Below, in pieces: positions 1-12,348 of a DNA stretch of 64,000 nt. The translations under genes were made by a program, and so were the position numbers. Position 1 is the stretch's first letter. Each line of letters opens with the position of its first letter. A model generated the notes under the pieces. It worked only from the letters and a program-made list of their open reading frames with translations. It was not told where the DNA came from and did not search any database. The DNA lies in assembly GCA_039000515.1 (NCBI GenBank), contig JBCFYV010011164.1, forward strand, positions 38,760,363 through 38,824,362, given 5' to 3'. Source of the DNA: Timema cristinae (lineage: Eukaryota > Arthropoda > Insecta > Phasmatodea > Timematidae).

Positions 1-280
1 ACCTGGTGGTCTAGGGGTAAGGTGTCAGACTTCTATGCTGGCGGCCGGGGTTCAATCCTCGGTCCCGGCACAGATTTATCTGATTACCAAACCCTTCCTT
101 CACCTCTGACAAGACATCTTGTGAATTTGGGGAATACCAGGCCTCCACCGTGGTTCGGATTCCACGTTAAACTGTAGGTCCTCCATTTCATCTCACAATC
201 ACCCTACCATTACACATTAGCGTAAGAGCGTATAACCCGAACGGGTAGTAAGACGCGGTGCTAATAATAATAATAATAAT
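1..280 (+). mobile_element. SINE family A copy, cut by window edge
   Basis: A tRNA-derived SINE that starts a few bases into its head. The head has a box A-like TGGTCTAGGGGT and a box B-like GGTTCAATCC, the internal RNA polymerase III promoter pattern. A roughly 190-bp body follows. The element ends in the shared tail (CCCGAACGGGTAGTAAGACG, then CGGTGCTAA) and a short (TAA)n run. It matches seven other copies in the window. The D-arm resembles Glu/Gly/Val-type tRNAs, but there is no foldable anticodon arm, so it is not a working tRNA gene. Confidence 0.9.
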
Positions 281-1421
281 TAGTGAAGTTGTTGTTACAT
301 AAGACCTTTCCTAAACAAACATTTAACACCTACAACTACTCTAATGAACAAGAGTCAGACGTGTAAACGTCCCATTTAACATGTACACTCAGAATTCCAT
401 TTATATGATTAACACGATATACACAATACCCAATATATTCTTATAATATGTGGCAGATAATAACTCTCGATGAAATCATGTTGCCGGGAAAAGCCCAAAC
501 TTTGTAGCGTATCAATGAGAAAAATTGAACAGCTACAATTAAATATCAATATTTTAATAATTTACGAAAGAAAGAAACAATATTAACATATTTAAAAAAT
601 AATCTATCTCAAAGTTTATTTTATTATGCCCATATAGCGTTGTTTTGATTGTTGGAGTTCTTACTCTTTCTTTATATCCATATGATATACTAGTATTGAA
701 TGCCATATTTTCTGTCTTGTTTTTATCTATGCCCATGTGGCGTAATTTTGAATGATGGACTTAATGCTTTCTTTATTTTGGTTCAAATGACATGATTTAG
801 TATGTCAGTGTTTCTGACTTCTTTTTCTGTGTCCATAAGACATATTGTTATATACTATGAAAATGTCATGACACCTTAGACTGTAAGGCTCACCTAGTGC
901 TTAGGATCAAATAATGGTGGAAATCAGGATATCTAACGTTTTGTTAAATGACCTAATTAGGTTTGTGACTTATACCAGTCCCTTATATTACTCACTGTGT
1001 ACCTTTTTTTTTACGGTGCGCAAATTGTGGGAACACTACTAGCACGTAGTAGTGGCCCGCGGGGATAGTGCTTAATCTCAGCCCCCTTTCATTGGCCGTT
1101 AGTATTAGCTAATACATTATTTTATCTCTAGTGTGCCCAAGATTGGGTGGAAGAATAAATATACTATTGAATGTCCACGCAGTACTAATAGGGAATAGTC
1201 CAGCCATAGCATCTTAAACGCCTAAATTCCTGGTAGCTCGCCATTTACTATTTGTAAAATGATAGTTCCTCTTCTAGGAGCTTCATCTTTGTGTTTCGTT
1301 ACTCACTATGGCGTTAACTCATACTAGCTAGCTCATATAACTACCATCATAGTAACTTTTTAAAATTAAGACTTACTAGAATTTGATATAATTAACTATT
1401 ATTCAACTATATTAATGTATA
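281..1421. other. A/T-rich spacer, no gene seen
   Basis: No coding region or recognised repeat. A perfect 8-bp hairpin, CACTACTA-GCACG-TAGTAGTG, lies at 1034-1054, next to a small GC-rich patch (to about 1110) that may be the end of an unrecognised transposon. Confidence 0.5.
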
Positions 1422-1560
1422 TGTTACAGGAAAATTAGATTGTTAGGGAGAGTTGACTCGGCCTAGGTAAAGTCGACTCATACTAAAAGTATCAGTACAA
1501 GTTGATTGAGAATAAACAGAGAATAAACAGATCAACTTTTCCTAGGAAGACTTAACTATG

Positions 1561-1840
1561 GGGTGACCTGGTGGTCTAGGGGTAAGGTGTCAGACTTCTA
1601 TGCTGGCGGCCGGGGTTCAATCCTCGGCCCGGCAAAGATTTATCTGATTACCAAACCTTCCTTCACTCTGACAAGACATCTTGTGAATGTGGGGAATGCC
1701 AGGCCACCACCGTGGTTCGGATTCCATGTTAAACTGTAGGTCCTTCATTTCATCTCACAATCACCCTACCATTACACATTAGCGTAAGTGCGTATAACCC
1801 GAATGGGTAGTAAGACGCGTTGCTAATAATAATAATAATA
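1561..1840 (+). mobile_element. SINE family A, full length, nested
   Basis: Complete copy with box A, box B, body, shared tail and (TAA)n end. It is flanked by a perfect 11-bp target-site duplication ACTTAACTATG (1550-1560 and 1841-1851), proving retrotransposition into the older TIR element that surrounds it. Confidence 0.95.
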
Positions 1841-2029
1841 ACTTAACTATGCCTGCTGTGGTTTAATAAAGGTTGATTCAGTGCTGTTGCTCTCCACATG
1901 CAACTGTTTTGAATATCCCAGCTCTATTTGTTTACTGTTGTTTTCTTTGATCACTCGTCCATTTGATGTAGTTTTCAACAGTGACCAAGGATTCAGTGTG
2001 TGTTTGATTAATTAGTTTCAGTGTGTTTT

Positions 2030-2060
2030 TTAGGTTAGGTTATGTTAGGTTAGGTTAGGT
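2030..2060. repeat. Short TTAGG-type array
   Basis: Five TTAGG-like units with one variant (TTATG) inside the 1422-2244 TIR element. TTAGG is the usual insect telomere unit. Here it is interstitial and too short to be a telomere. Confidence 0.8.
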
Positions 2061-2246
2061 CAGTCAACTTTTACTAACTCAAGGTAGTAAGAGTATACTT
2101 TCCCTAGGTCAACTCTGACTAGTAAATGTTGATCGAAATTCATCACTTTTCGCTTTTAATCAACTTTTACTAAAAAGACCAGTAAGAGTCGACTTTACTT
2201 GGGCCGAGTCGACTCTTACAGGAGAATCTACTTTTCCTGTAACATA

Positions 2247-3960
2247 TATACCTTTCAGGTCTAAGTCTATTAATTGATAGGATGAATAATTGTTAAGTAC
2301 TGTAGCATAACTTCAAATTAATATTATTTCCTATTTATATTGCCACTGTTTTGAGGCATACTTTCCTTTGTAGCAGAATGAGCGTTAGTTATAATGACAA
2401 GAGTTACTAGACTCAACAATAGACCCAACCTTACTTCTGTTGATTCCTAGTTACATATATGTTTACTTCAATTCTTTCCTATTGGGATGTATACATCTAT
2501 GGTAACTGATTTAATTTATCTTAGTTAGCAAAGGACTATTTAATCCAAGATCTATTTAAACCATGTGTAATTCAATTGACTTGTTTAGATTTAAATAAAC
2601 TTATTTTTTAAACTTTTATATTTATCTTATGTTTCATCCTTCCCAAACCTTCATTTATTAAAGTTGTAAATTTATTTGTCACTTCTTCTACTAGATAGGA
2701 AAAGCGACGTTACAAGCCATACATGAGCCAACCTAGTTATCTATACTACCATCTATCATCTGATTACTGGAACTAAATAGTAGCCAGACCAGTGTATATT
2801 AGACAGATCGGTTTTAATATCTTCTTAGGCCCAAGGGACTTTTATTTATATACGCCTGTGTGTCTGATAATTTTACTAATTTTTATGCTAATTTTATTGT
2901 TTGCACGTAAAAATAACTATTTATGAACCGTGAAAATATTCGCAAATTTTAATGCACCTTGAAAACCTCTGAACCTCTGCCCATGGTTTTCAATACGTGC
3001 AATGCAACTGGCATAACAACGTAACCCCGTAAATAATTTCAGATTATCTTTTATAAAATAGTTTTCTGTGAAATAAAATAATAAAATTGCCACAGTGCCA
3101 TACATACTATAATATTTGTTGGACAAAACACTGTTACATGCGGGAGAAACCAAGGTAAGAAAGACTTGAACTACTGGAGAGCTTTCAATCAAGTAGAGTA
3201 CTGAATGTATTAACATTAAACTGAAAGTATCTACTGACCAGCTGTGGGCTAATTGCGGTCAACAACGTTAATTTGTGCAGCCCGCGCATCAATTCAAAAC
3301 TCTCGTGATTTTATTAACAAAAATGACAAATCAAATGAATAACCAGTACCTGTTTTGGAACATGTGAACAAATGAGCAAGCTCGTTTATAATGTTACAAA
3401 TGTACAAGCATAAGCTTACGGTAGTTATATTACTAATAATTGTTGTTTTGTGTGAAGATAAAGTTAAATATTTAGTAAATTTAGATTTTTGACACATGCA
3501 GCCCTCGTAAAAAAAAGTTTATCCACCTTTGTAATAAACATACACTAGCGTGTCTTTATATGATTGTATCAGTGAGGTTGTTGAGGAACGCGATAACTTA
3601 AATTATTGTTTATTTTTTCACATATCAAAATACACATTTAAAATTTATAATTGGTAGTTTTTTATAATTTTGGGATTTTTTTTTCTGTTTAAGTTTTAAT
3701 TCCAAGTGAAGCATTGTAGGACTTAAAAGGTTCGTAGGCTCTAAGCACTGTGCCCAGTCGGCCTAGAGGATAAAGTGACCCCTTATATTAGACCGTGGTC
3801 TTCCTTCCGTCTTAATCTCTTATAGTCTTACAACATTATGGTCTGACACTCCCGTGAAAATGAAAGGGTCGTACGAAATAAATTGACATTAGAAATATTT
3901 TATTCTAAGTACAGCATGGTTCTTATTAATATTTTATGATATGTATATATTATGATAAGT
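2247..3960. other. A/T-rich spacer, no gene seen
   Basis: Short ORFs here have no recognisable domain and no flanking splice pattern that stands out. Nothing else was recognised. Confidence 0.5.
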
Positions 3961-3964
3961 GACT

Positions 3965-4140
3965 ATCTATACTTCTATACTAATATTATAAAGAGGAAAG
4001 ATTTGAGTTTTTTTTTTTTTTTTGTAATGGATAAACTCAAAAACTACTCGACTGATTTTAAAAATTCTTTCACCAATATAAAGCTACATTTTCAGCAAGT
4101 AACGTAGGCTATATTTTATTTTGAAAATTTAATTTATTCC
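3965..4140 (+). repeat. Dispersed insect-type repeat fragment
   Basis: It begins with CTATACTAATATTATAAAGAGG, then a T-run, then a segment resembling a widely dispersed insect repeat (AAACTACTCGACTGATTTTA, ATTCTTTCACCAATATAAAG). The similarity is from memory of repeats in other insects; the class is not settled. Confidence 0.45.
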
Positions 4141-4193
4141 TCATAAAAATGTCGATAGTATATTATATAGTCGTTGGAAAAGAAAAAGTTGTT

Positions 4194-4297
4194 GAAGGGA
4201 AAGTGGGGTTGGTGAAGGGTGTGGGAAGGGGGGTAGGGGTGAGGGAAAAGTAATGAGATGAAAATAGGAGGGAGGATAAAAAGAAGAGGGAGGGGGC
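4194..4297 (+). repeat. Purine-rich tract with G-quadruplex-type motif
   Basis: About 100 bp almost free of pyrimidines on the + strand. At 4223-4244 there are four G-runs of three or more separated by two- or three-base spacers, which fits the usual G-quadruplex pattern. Confidence 0.75.
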
Positions 4298-4299
4298 TA

Positions 4300-6930
4300 T
4301 ACAGTGATGGTAGGACTGTATTTTCAAAAAAAAAAAGTAAAAAAGTATTGTTTTTTTTATTGACATGATGGATGATTTGAAGCTTTGTTTTATAGAATTC
4401 CTTACAATATTTTTTTACGGTAAAGGAGGCTACTTAAAAATAATTTGAACTAATGCTTAAAGTGAAAAAGGTCTAAATAATACAAAATGTATGGATGTTT
4501 AGAGGTTACAGCAACATTTGCATTAGAGTAAATAGACTACCGTACTGGAAGTCCTTGTCACTGAGTTGAAGCACTTGTCCTTGACGGACTTCCGTTGGAT
4601 CTTAATGGTTTTATATTTTATGAGCGATCTTAAGCAGGAGTTGCTTTGTTTATGGATGATGTCTATTTGTGCAATCAATTTCTTGCTATGGACAGGGGCA
4701 AGGTGCTGTTATGTTGTTTTTTATTTATTGCATAGTAGTTCTAGGTATATTTTACTTTTTCTCTTTTCATCTTTTGTACGTAGTCTTTTTTTACTTTTGG
4801 AGAGTTATAGGCCTAGGCAAAGGACTCCATTTCAAAGTTAAGAAGGGATACTCTGTTCGTTGCGCTTTACCATTGATTCTTGATTTTTATGTCACTGTAA
4901 ACACGTGTAAAATTATATGAGCCTTTTTGATCCCTACGAATTACATATATGACTTATTGATAGGTGATCATATAACGGTTTAAAGGTACTTAGTTTGATC
5001 ACAGCTGTCTTAAAATATGCAAGTGTGCTAGCAGCTTCATGTTACTTCGCATAAGGTCGGTTGTTTAATATTAAGCGTTTAGTTAACTTATTTAATTTTA
5101 ACTTTTATTCCTCATTTATTTTAGTGCTATATATTTTGACAGAACTAGTTATCAATTAATACAAATCAACTAAATAAGTGCAATTTTAAAGGAACAGCAC
5201 TTCCATTCATCTTAATAATAAAAGAGGTAAACCACAATGGGGAAGAGTTATGGACGGGAATGGGGGAGAATTTAACGTTAGAGCCCACCAAAGCCCACTT
5301 GGGGATCCAGCTTGCTGACGTAACACAAACCCTCCTGGGTGCCATATAAATACTCCGGAACTTGGTACAATCCAACATAAATAGTTTTAGAAGGTGGATA
5401 GGGTTTGTAACTGATATATATCCAAGTTATTTACTATTAAAAATATTTGATGACTTTACAATAGAAGAATACAAACTAAGAATCTTTTTTGCGCCATTTC
5501 CTACTTCCCTTTCATGTTACAAGATTATTAAAGTTATTAATAGTTGTTTTTGAGGTGAAGATATGAGTAAGATATTTGAGAGTTAAATGCACTTGCACTA
5601 GCGTGGAGTGAAAATTGTTGAAATAAACCAAATGTAGCCAACCACACCCATTACCCCTGATCTAGATTTGAGCCTCATATTCCCAGTTGTCTTCAATATT
5701 GTCGAATGCGAGGATGATGCTTAAGGGGTGAAAATTCACCAAAAGTATTCAAATAAAAATTTTCAACAATATTAAATAATGAAACATAATGTTTAGTTTA
5801 CATTAAAATGTGATTTGAAATACATATTGTCCCAGGTGAAACGTTGTTTTCAAAAAGTACTGTAAGGCACAACTTTGTTTTTTCTATAGTCGAGTAACTC
5901 TTTCCAAATGTAACTGCTTGAATTCCAGAATAATTACAAAGGGGATAGTCTTATAATCATAAAGTTATGAATCTCTTCATCAAACATAATCAGAAAGCAG
6001 TTATTTAACATTAAACCAATTCCTTCTGGATAGACTTAATACAGTTTTAGTAGCGTATAAAAATTTAAACCAATAATGCTCAGGAGAAAATCTCCCAATT
6101 CAACTTTCTTGCCTATACAAGTCACAGGGCTTCAAGTAAATATTATCTTAATATCAAACCTTTGCGATTTCTAAGCAAAGCTATAATAACAGGACTTTTC
6201 ATTTTAAGATCAATCACATTTTTATAAGAGCGGAAGACATGTCTTAATTGAGTCCACTCATTTACTGACCAACGCTAATTATATCTAGACTTCTTTTCTA
6301 TAAATAATTTGTAAACGTAAGAAAGATAGTCCTTGAAATTAATTATTTTAATAAAAAAAAATGGTTTATTGTTATTTAAGAATCTTTCTGTGAGAAATTC
6401 GTTTTCTGAAATCACTTCCCACTTTTAAATGCTTTTTTTGAATTAAACATTTTTGTGTATATCTTCGTGGAGTATACTATCACTTTAAAAAATATACAAA
6501 AATCGATTGGATAAAACTCCAGGAATCATTGAAACGAGACACATAACATTTTATATATATAAATTATGCCATTCAATAAATGTATTAACAATCAGAACAA
6601 ATAATTTAACTTTAACAAATTTGATCCGCACGTTAATCCAGTTATTAATATATGTTTCATAAATACATCCTGCTAAGCCAAAATAGAGGACCATGTGATC
6701 TACCCTTTGAAATACTTGATCTACGAGCGACCTGAAACCTCTTTATAAACGTTGCTGTTAAAATATAGTTCGAGTGAAAGCAAGTTTTAAATAATACCCG
6801 TGACATGATTTAACCTTCATTGGTCCTTCACTGCTCCAACTAAATATTAATTTTTGTAAAAAATATTAGCTTTATTGATACAAGATTTATGGTTAGCAGT
6901 GGGTTTAGCTTCCTGTCCGGGTTATACGTA
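4300..6930. other. A/T-rich spacer with one GC-richer patch
   Basis: No recognised gene. The patch at about 5200-5390 is richer in G/C and holds a CREB/ATF-like TGACGTAA site. A weak SINE-C-like head may lie on the minus strand near 5655-5720, too eroded to call. Confidence 0.45.
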
Positions 6931-6949
6931 ATTTTTATTATTTATGGTT

Positions 6950-7136
6950 ATGAGTTATGGGTAAAGAAGGTTGAATTTAGAGGAAGTATATCTAGATTTG
7001 CATGTAAGTAGAGTGTAAAACCATTTAGGAGAAACCCCCCTCAATATACACGACCGAAATTGGAACACTAATCGTCCTGTCATCGCCAGTATAGTATATT
7101 GTGAGAGGGACGCCTTAGACCATACGACCACCAAAG
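6950..7136 (-). mobile_element. SINE family C fragment
   Basis: Minus-strand copy. The head reads GGTGGTCGTATGGTCTAAGG (Leu-tRNA-like D-arm), followed by an eroded box B and the GGTTTCTCCTAAATGGTTT body. The 3' tail is missing or unrecognisable. Confidence 0.75.
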
Positions 7137-7721
7137 CAGGTCATAACAATTATTGAAATACTTCTTTGGAATCTAAAACTATCCATAGATCATTAATATT
7201 TTTCATAAAATGTTTTAAATATTGCTTGACAAAATGTTCCACATATTCCTACCTTTTCCCTGTTTGTCACATTTGACAGTCACTGACATGTACCCATTTG
7301 AGTGTGTCTGCAACAGAGCCAAAACTCTTAACAAGATTTATTGAACCTATTTCAACTTCAGGCGTAGCTGTGATAAGTTACAAAATAAAGTTATTGACGG
7401 CTTAATCTATACTCAGATTTTAGATATATGAAAAATAAGCGTTCTCAGTAGATTAAATTTTTGTGAAAGTAAATTTTTATTTATTATTCACATTAACGAC
7501 TCTATGTTAATTTTCTTCCGAGAGATCAAAACCTAGGAGTAGACTTAGAAAAGATACCCTCAATCTCACTATTTGTTTAATTCATGTTGTCTAAGATGCA
7601 CGAAGGCTTCCAACATGTATTTTCATCCTGTCTTCACTGGTGTCTGTAGGTCCTATAGACAACTTTCATCTTCCTGATGCCTTAGATTAATTTACTAATT
7701 ACAACGGTGTTACCCACTTAG

Positions 7722-7955
7722 GAGGCCACTTGGCCTAAATATTCACTCTCACAATAGACTAAACTTCTCATTAGAAGGGAGATTTGGGCTCTAATCCTGG
7801 TCGGATGTAATGTGGATAGATTTTACAAAATTTATTCTCCCCTCTACCTCCACGCAAATGTGGGTACATTCCTCAAAAGTCTACCTAATTAATTGATAAC
7901 TCGTAACGTGATTAGCACATATGTGTAGTAGCAGAATGGGTAGTAATATATGGTT
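7722..7955 (+). mobile_element. SINE family C copy
   Basis: The head is eroded, but box B (CTCTAATCCTGGTCGG), the CTACCTCCACGCAAATGTGG body and a worn tail ending GAATGGGTAGTAATAT are present. Confidence 0.75.
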
Positions 7956-8415
7956 ATAAAAAATCTTACGCTATTAAGGTTTTATGTTTATGTAGTTTTA
8001 AAACAAAACATCTTTTTGACAAAAATAGATAAAATATTGTTTCAATAGAAACACTTCGTTAAACTTTCTAAGTATATCAATATCAACAGCTGTTTATATT
8101 TGCTATAGACAACATGAAATTTGGACAAAAATAATAATTATTACAAATCAATATTTGTTTATAATACATAATATACTCTACATGATCAGTATTAAATGAC
8201 TGTTCATAAAACAATATTCATACAAATAAAATTCACCTATCTACAGAAAAATATGCTATTTATTTTAGGTGGAAATTATTTATTTTCTATAATAACGATG
8301 AAATACTAAATTTATATCGCTTTCCTATCCATCCCACCTTCAAACGTAGCTTAAAAATTATACTATTTTTACTCACATCAAGTGTAAACCATTCTATATC
8401 TTTGTTTATAATTAA

Positions 8416-8669
8416 TTTGGTGGCCGCATGGTCTAAGGCGTCGCCTTTACTGTAAGATAGACTGCTGATGACTGGGATATTGAGGCTCAAATCTGAGTCG
8501 GGTGTATTGAAGGTGATGTTACATAAATGCTTTCCCAATATACTTTCATGCAAATTCTGGTACACATTCTAAATTCAACTTTCCTAATCCCTAACACATT
8601 AGCGTAATTATTTGTAGCTTACATGGGCGTATAACGGGAAGGGTAGTAAGACGTGGTGCTAAAAAAAAA
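8416..8669 (+). mobile_element. SINE family C copy with Leu-tRNA-like head
   Basis: One of the better family C copies. TGGCCGCATGGTCTAAGGCG matches the D-arm pattern of class II leucine tRNAs. It is followed by a box B region, the body and the tail AACGGGAAGGGTAGTAAGACG, then an A-run. A 92-residue minus-strand ORF across it is an artefact of the repeat. Confidence 0.85.
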
Positions 8670-8685
8670 CACCAACCTACTTACA

Positions 8686-8938
8686 ATGGCCTCGTGGTCT
8701 AAGAATCTAAGGCGTCACTTTTTGTAGTCTACTATATTGTCGTAAGCAGGGAGATCAAGGTTGGGATCTTGGTTAGAGCGTAGTTTTTCCAAAACAGTTT
8801 TCAACTCTCGCTCCACGCAAAAGGGATATGTTTTCTCTAAACATAACCTTCCTAATCCCTAAAAACCATCAGTTGATTAGTAGATAAGCATTTAACTGTA
8901 ACGTAAGTACGATGCAGTGTTAAAAAAATCTATAATCC
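8686..8938 (+). mobile_element. SINE family C copy
   Basis: Tandem neighbour of the previous copy in the same orientation. The head is GGCCTCGTGGTCTAAGAATC, with box B-like AAGGTTGGGATCTTGG, the CTCGCTCCACGCAAAAGGG body and a worn tail ending in A-rich sequence. Confidence 0.8.
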
Positions 8939-8961
8939 CATTTTATCAGCGCTAGTATGGG

Positions 8962-9218
8962 GACCCACCTCTGTGGCGTAGTTGGCTAACGCGCTTGTTG
9001 TGTTGAGCTCGACTGCTGAGGACGGGGAGATCAAGGTTCGAATCTCGGTCGGGTGAACTGGGAGTGGTTTTTCCTAAATGGTTTTCCACTCTCCCTCCAC
9101 GCAAATGTGGGTTCATTTCCTCTAATTCAACCTACCCAATTCCTAATCCATTAGAGTAATTAGTACTTAAAGCGTATAATCTGAACGGGTAGTAAGACGC
9201 GGTGCTAAGTATTATTAT
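8962..9218 (+). mobile_element. SINE family B, full length
   Basis: Box A-like TGGCGTAGTTGGCTAACGCG and box B GGTTCGAATCTC, then the TTTTCCTAAATGGTTTTCCA body and the shared tail CTGAACGGGTAGTAAGACGC. It is flanked by a perfect 9-bp target duplication TAGTATGGG (8953-8961 and 9219-9227). Confidence 0.95.
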
Positions 9219-9227
9219 TAGTATGGG

Positions 9228-11355
9228 ATTATTTATTGCTGGGATAGGACCTTTTAGGTCCATTCAAAAAAGTTTAGCTTGTGGTGAATCAATACAGAAT
9301 ATCTTTAGCAAAATGGTATCTTTTGAATATCAGTAAGCCATAATCCGCCACTGTGTCATCTCCATCTCAACTTGTTGCTTACTGGGAGTCAGAGAAGTGT
9401 GTGAAACATTCAGCCCGGTTGGTCTTCTATGGGGTGCTGTCCTGATTTTACTAAACATACAAATGTTCCTGATAGAATTGTTTACTATTGCTCTGGATGA
9501 AATAAAAAGAGGTCTTATAATGCTTGATGAGAGATTTACGTTACTTGCATAGGTGGTATGTAATAGTTTCTTAACAATATTCCTCTGTCGAAATTTAGCG
9601 ACAACCGTTGTGGAATCATTGGTGGCGCCAAGTGGGACAATTCTCTCGCAGTATCACAAAAAATATTAATAAAAACTCAAAAAGTATAAAGTATTACTAT
9701 AATATAATGACATGAAGAGGTGTCAAATGTGATGACAACATTTGAGACAAGTTAATTATACGGTATGACAAATAAACTGCTATTCACATTAATTATGCAC
9801 CTAAGATTTAAATTTGGGAAAGAGACAAATTTAACCTTAAAACATCATTTACACACCACCTCCTAAAAGTAAATTTATATAAACACCACAAAATAAATCT
9901 GTTTTGTTTATTATAACCAGACATCTTGAGAAAATAGGCTCTGGGAGTTAAAAGATTTCTCTCCCAATCAAAGCGATCACTAATTAAATAATTTTCTCCC
10001 TCGATCCCCTAAGCCAAAATAAAATTATAGAGAAATATTTAAAAAATACGCATTTTCAAAGGACTTAAGAGTGGGCTACTACCATTAATTATGGTAGCTA
10101 ATCCTCTATGTAGGGCTACTAACGCTTTATGATGAGAGTATATTGTATGAGATTCTTGTCTGAAAACAGATTCAAAATGATTTGGCATTTTATTGTTTTT
10201 TCAAAAATCTATTATAATTTAATTATTAGCTGTAACTGTACTAAATTTCTATTTTTCTCGCCTCTACTGATTAAATTAACATATAATTTATATATGTTAA
10301 ACGTGGTTTAAAAAATGTCAGTAACTTAATGTACTTACAGTTTAACTGACCCATAATATTAGTATATTTACTAACAATAGAGCATAGGTTTGCATATAAC
10401 AAATAAAAGAGTATGTTACTCCATAAGTAAGTAAAGCTAGATTATTTAAAGTGTTAGTGGTTTAAATGTTTAATTTACGGAATTATCTTCATACATTAAT
10501 AAGTCAATCTAAAAGGCACAATAAAAATGTTTGTGTTGGTTCGTGTTGCCAAATTTAGATTATAGAAAGTTTCAACTTCTCTTCAATAAACTAAAATTAA
10601 ATATAGGATATTATATTAATTACATTCTAAAGATTTAGCCATATTTTATGTAAATATACCATTAAATAACAGCATATTTAATATTTTATAATAGTATATT
10701 GCAAAACAAAATAGGTTTTACTTAATTAAATGTAACGTATTTTATTACGAAGCAATTTCAAAGCTATACCATACATTATAGTTTCACTGAGAAAAAAAGG
10801 GTATTTAGTTAAATATTTCTTTGAAAGGTCGGTAGAAATGCTCTTTTTGCTATGGCTGAAATCTCATTACAAACAAAAGGGTGACAATGCCGCTTTCAAT
10901 ACAACCGTGTTTGGTTTGTGTACATTCCATCTTTGAGTTAGTAAACCAAACACAATTTTTTTTGTCTATTTTGGAAAAGCAAGTAAATATTGGTTTTTTC
11001 TAACACTATCGAGTATAGACAAACAACAAGCAGTAATTAATTAAACTAAGAATTCTCTATAAATTTTAGAATAATTTTTTATTCATTTATCAACATTTAT
11101 TCGTAAATTAACATTTATTCTCAACCTAAAAATTTTAGTAATCATTTCATATTTGTGAGAGATGTTCGAACAAAATTTTGAAAATATTGATGTATAAAAA
11201 TATAATATTTGTGATTGACAAAATACACAACCATAATAATTATGGATTAATAGTATATTTATCTAAGCTAATCTAAAAGAATTAATGGGGTTTTTATGAG
11301 TGATCGTCTTGGTTTGTGTGTCCTTTAACTAAAATTTTTTTTTAAATATTGTTAT
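9228..11355. other. A/T-rich spacer, no gene seen
   Basis: No recognised gene or repeat over about 2.1 kb; only short chance ORFs. Confidence 0.5.
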
Positions 11356-11357
11356 CC

Positions 11358-11535
11358 AATTTGGTGGTCACATTGTATAAGTCATCTTACTCACAATACA
11401 TAGGTTTGCTGAAGATTAGGAGCCATGAGCTTGAAAATGAGACAGGTGTACTGAAGGTGGATTTTATTAAGTCATTTTCAACGGTATTTTAGAAAAAATA
11501 TGTGCTATACTTGCTATAATTTTTTCCCATCTAAT
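11358..11535 (+). mobile_element. SINE family C fragment
   Basis: GGTGGTCACATTGTATAAGT head and an eroded box B and body. The 3' end is lost just before a minus-strand family B copy. Confidence 0.65.
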
Positions 11536-11550
11536 TTATTTATATTTATT

Positions 11551-11796
11551 TAGAACCACAACTTACTACCCGTTTGGGTCATACTCTTAAATACCAATCA
11601 CGCTAATAGGCTAGAATTGGAAAGGGTGAATACAGAGGAATTAACCCCACATTTGCATGTGGCTGAGTGGAAAAGATTTGATGTAAAAACCACCCCCAGT
11701 TCACCCGAGCAAGATTATAATTTCGATCCCCCCGTCCTCAACATTCTAGCTCAACACGAAACTAGCGCATTAGCTAACTATGCTACCGACGCTTAA
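11551..11796 (-). mobile_element. SINE family B, older copy
   Basis: Minus-strand copy running from the tail (rc of GGTAGTAAGTTGTGGTTCTA) to the head (rc of TAGCTAATGCGCTAGTTTCG). Several substitutions and small indels make it more diverged than the other family B copies; no clear target duplication. Confidence 0.85.
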
Positions 11797-12069
11797 ACGT
11801 TTAATTCCTTCTTCATTGTATATATACGCGGAAAGAGCAAATGGGTAGTAAGTCGATTTGAGCACAAATATTTTCGTCTTGTTTTAAGATCAAAACCCAA
11901 CAAGTCATCCTGGCCCGCTTATTTATTTAGATTTAGGAATACCTCTATAAAAGCTTGTAATGTTAATAAATTATATAATATTTTAATCTTAAAAAAATGC
12001 TCAAAATCGACCATTAATATCGAGAATAAATACATACTCAACAAAGTTTGACAGAACTTGGAATAATTA

Positions 12070-12348
12070 TTATTATTATTAGCACCGCGTCTTACTACCC
12101 ATTCGGGTTATACGCACTTACGCTAATGTGTAATGGTAGGGTGATTGTGAGATGAAATGGAAGAACCTACAGTTTAACGTGGAATCCGAACCACGGTGGT
12201 GGCCTGGTATTCCCACATTCACAAGATGTCTTGTCAGAGGTGAAGGAAGGGTTTGGTAATCAGATAAATCTGTGCCGGGACCGAGGATTGAACCCCAGCC
12301 GCCAGCAAGAAGTCTGACACCTTACCCCTAGACCACCAGGTCACCGAG
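12070..12348 (-). mobile_element. SINE family A, full length
   Basis: Complete minus-strand copy with a (TAA)n tail, the shared hairpin tail, body and tRNA-like head. A perfect 12-bp target duplication TTGGAATAATTA flanks it (12058-12069 and 12349-12360). Confidence 0.95.

Larger units (their letters stand above)
1422..2244. mobile_element. Long-TIR DNA transposon (MITE-like) carrying a nested SINE
   Basis: The two ends are inverted repeats of roughly 95 bp. The left end begins TGTTACAGGAAAA at 1422; the right end closes with the reverse complement at 2244. TA lies on both outer sides (1420-1421, 2245-2246), fitting a TA target duplication as in Tc1/mariner-like elements. Both arms carry repeated AGTYGACTY motifs and an AGTAAAAGTTGAT-like motif, plausible transposase-binding repeats. 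No transposase is encoded, so the copy is non-autonomous. A family A SINE sits inside at 1561-1840, and five TTAGG-like units lie at 2030-2060. Confidence 0.75.

Noticed and set aside
1561..1640. Functional tRNA genes in the SINE heads
   Set aside because: Boxes A and B are present but the acceptor and anticodon stems do not pair, and each head continues into a repeated body with a microsatellite tail.
2030..2060. Telomere end
   Set aside because: Only five TTAGG-type units, internal to a TIR element, with ordinary sequence on both sides.
2917..3216. 99-residue minus-strand ORF as a gene
   Set aside because: No domain, no splice context and A/T-typical composition.
4163..4366. 67-residue minus-strand ORF rich in S, T, P and F
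   Set aside because: Produced by the purine-rich tract read on the other strand.
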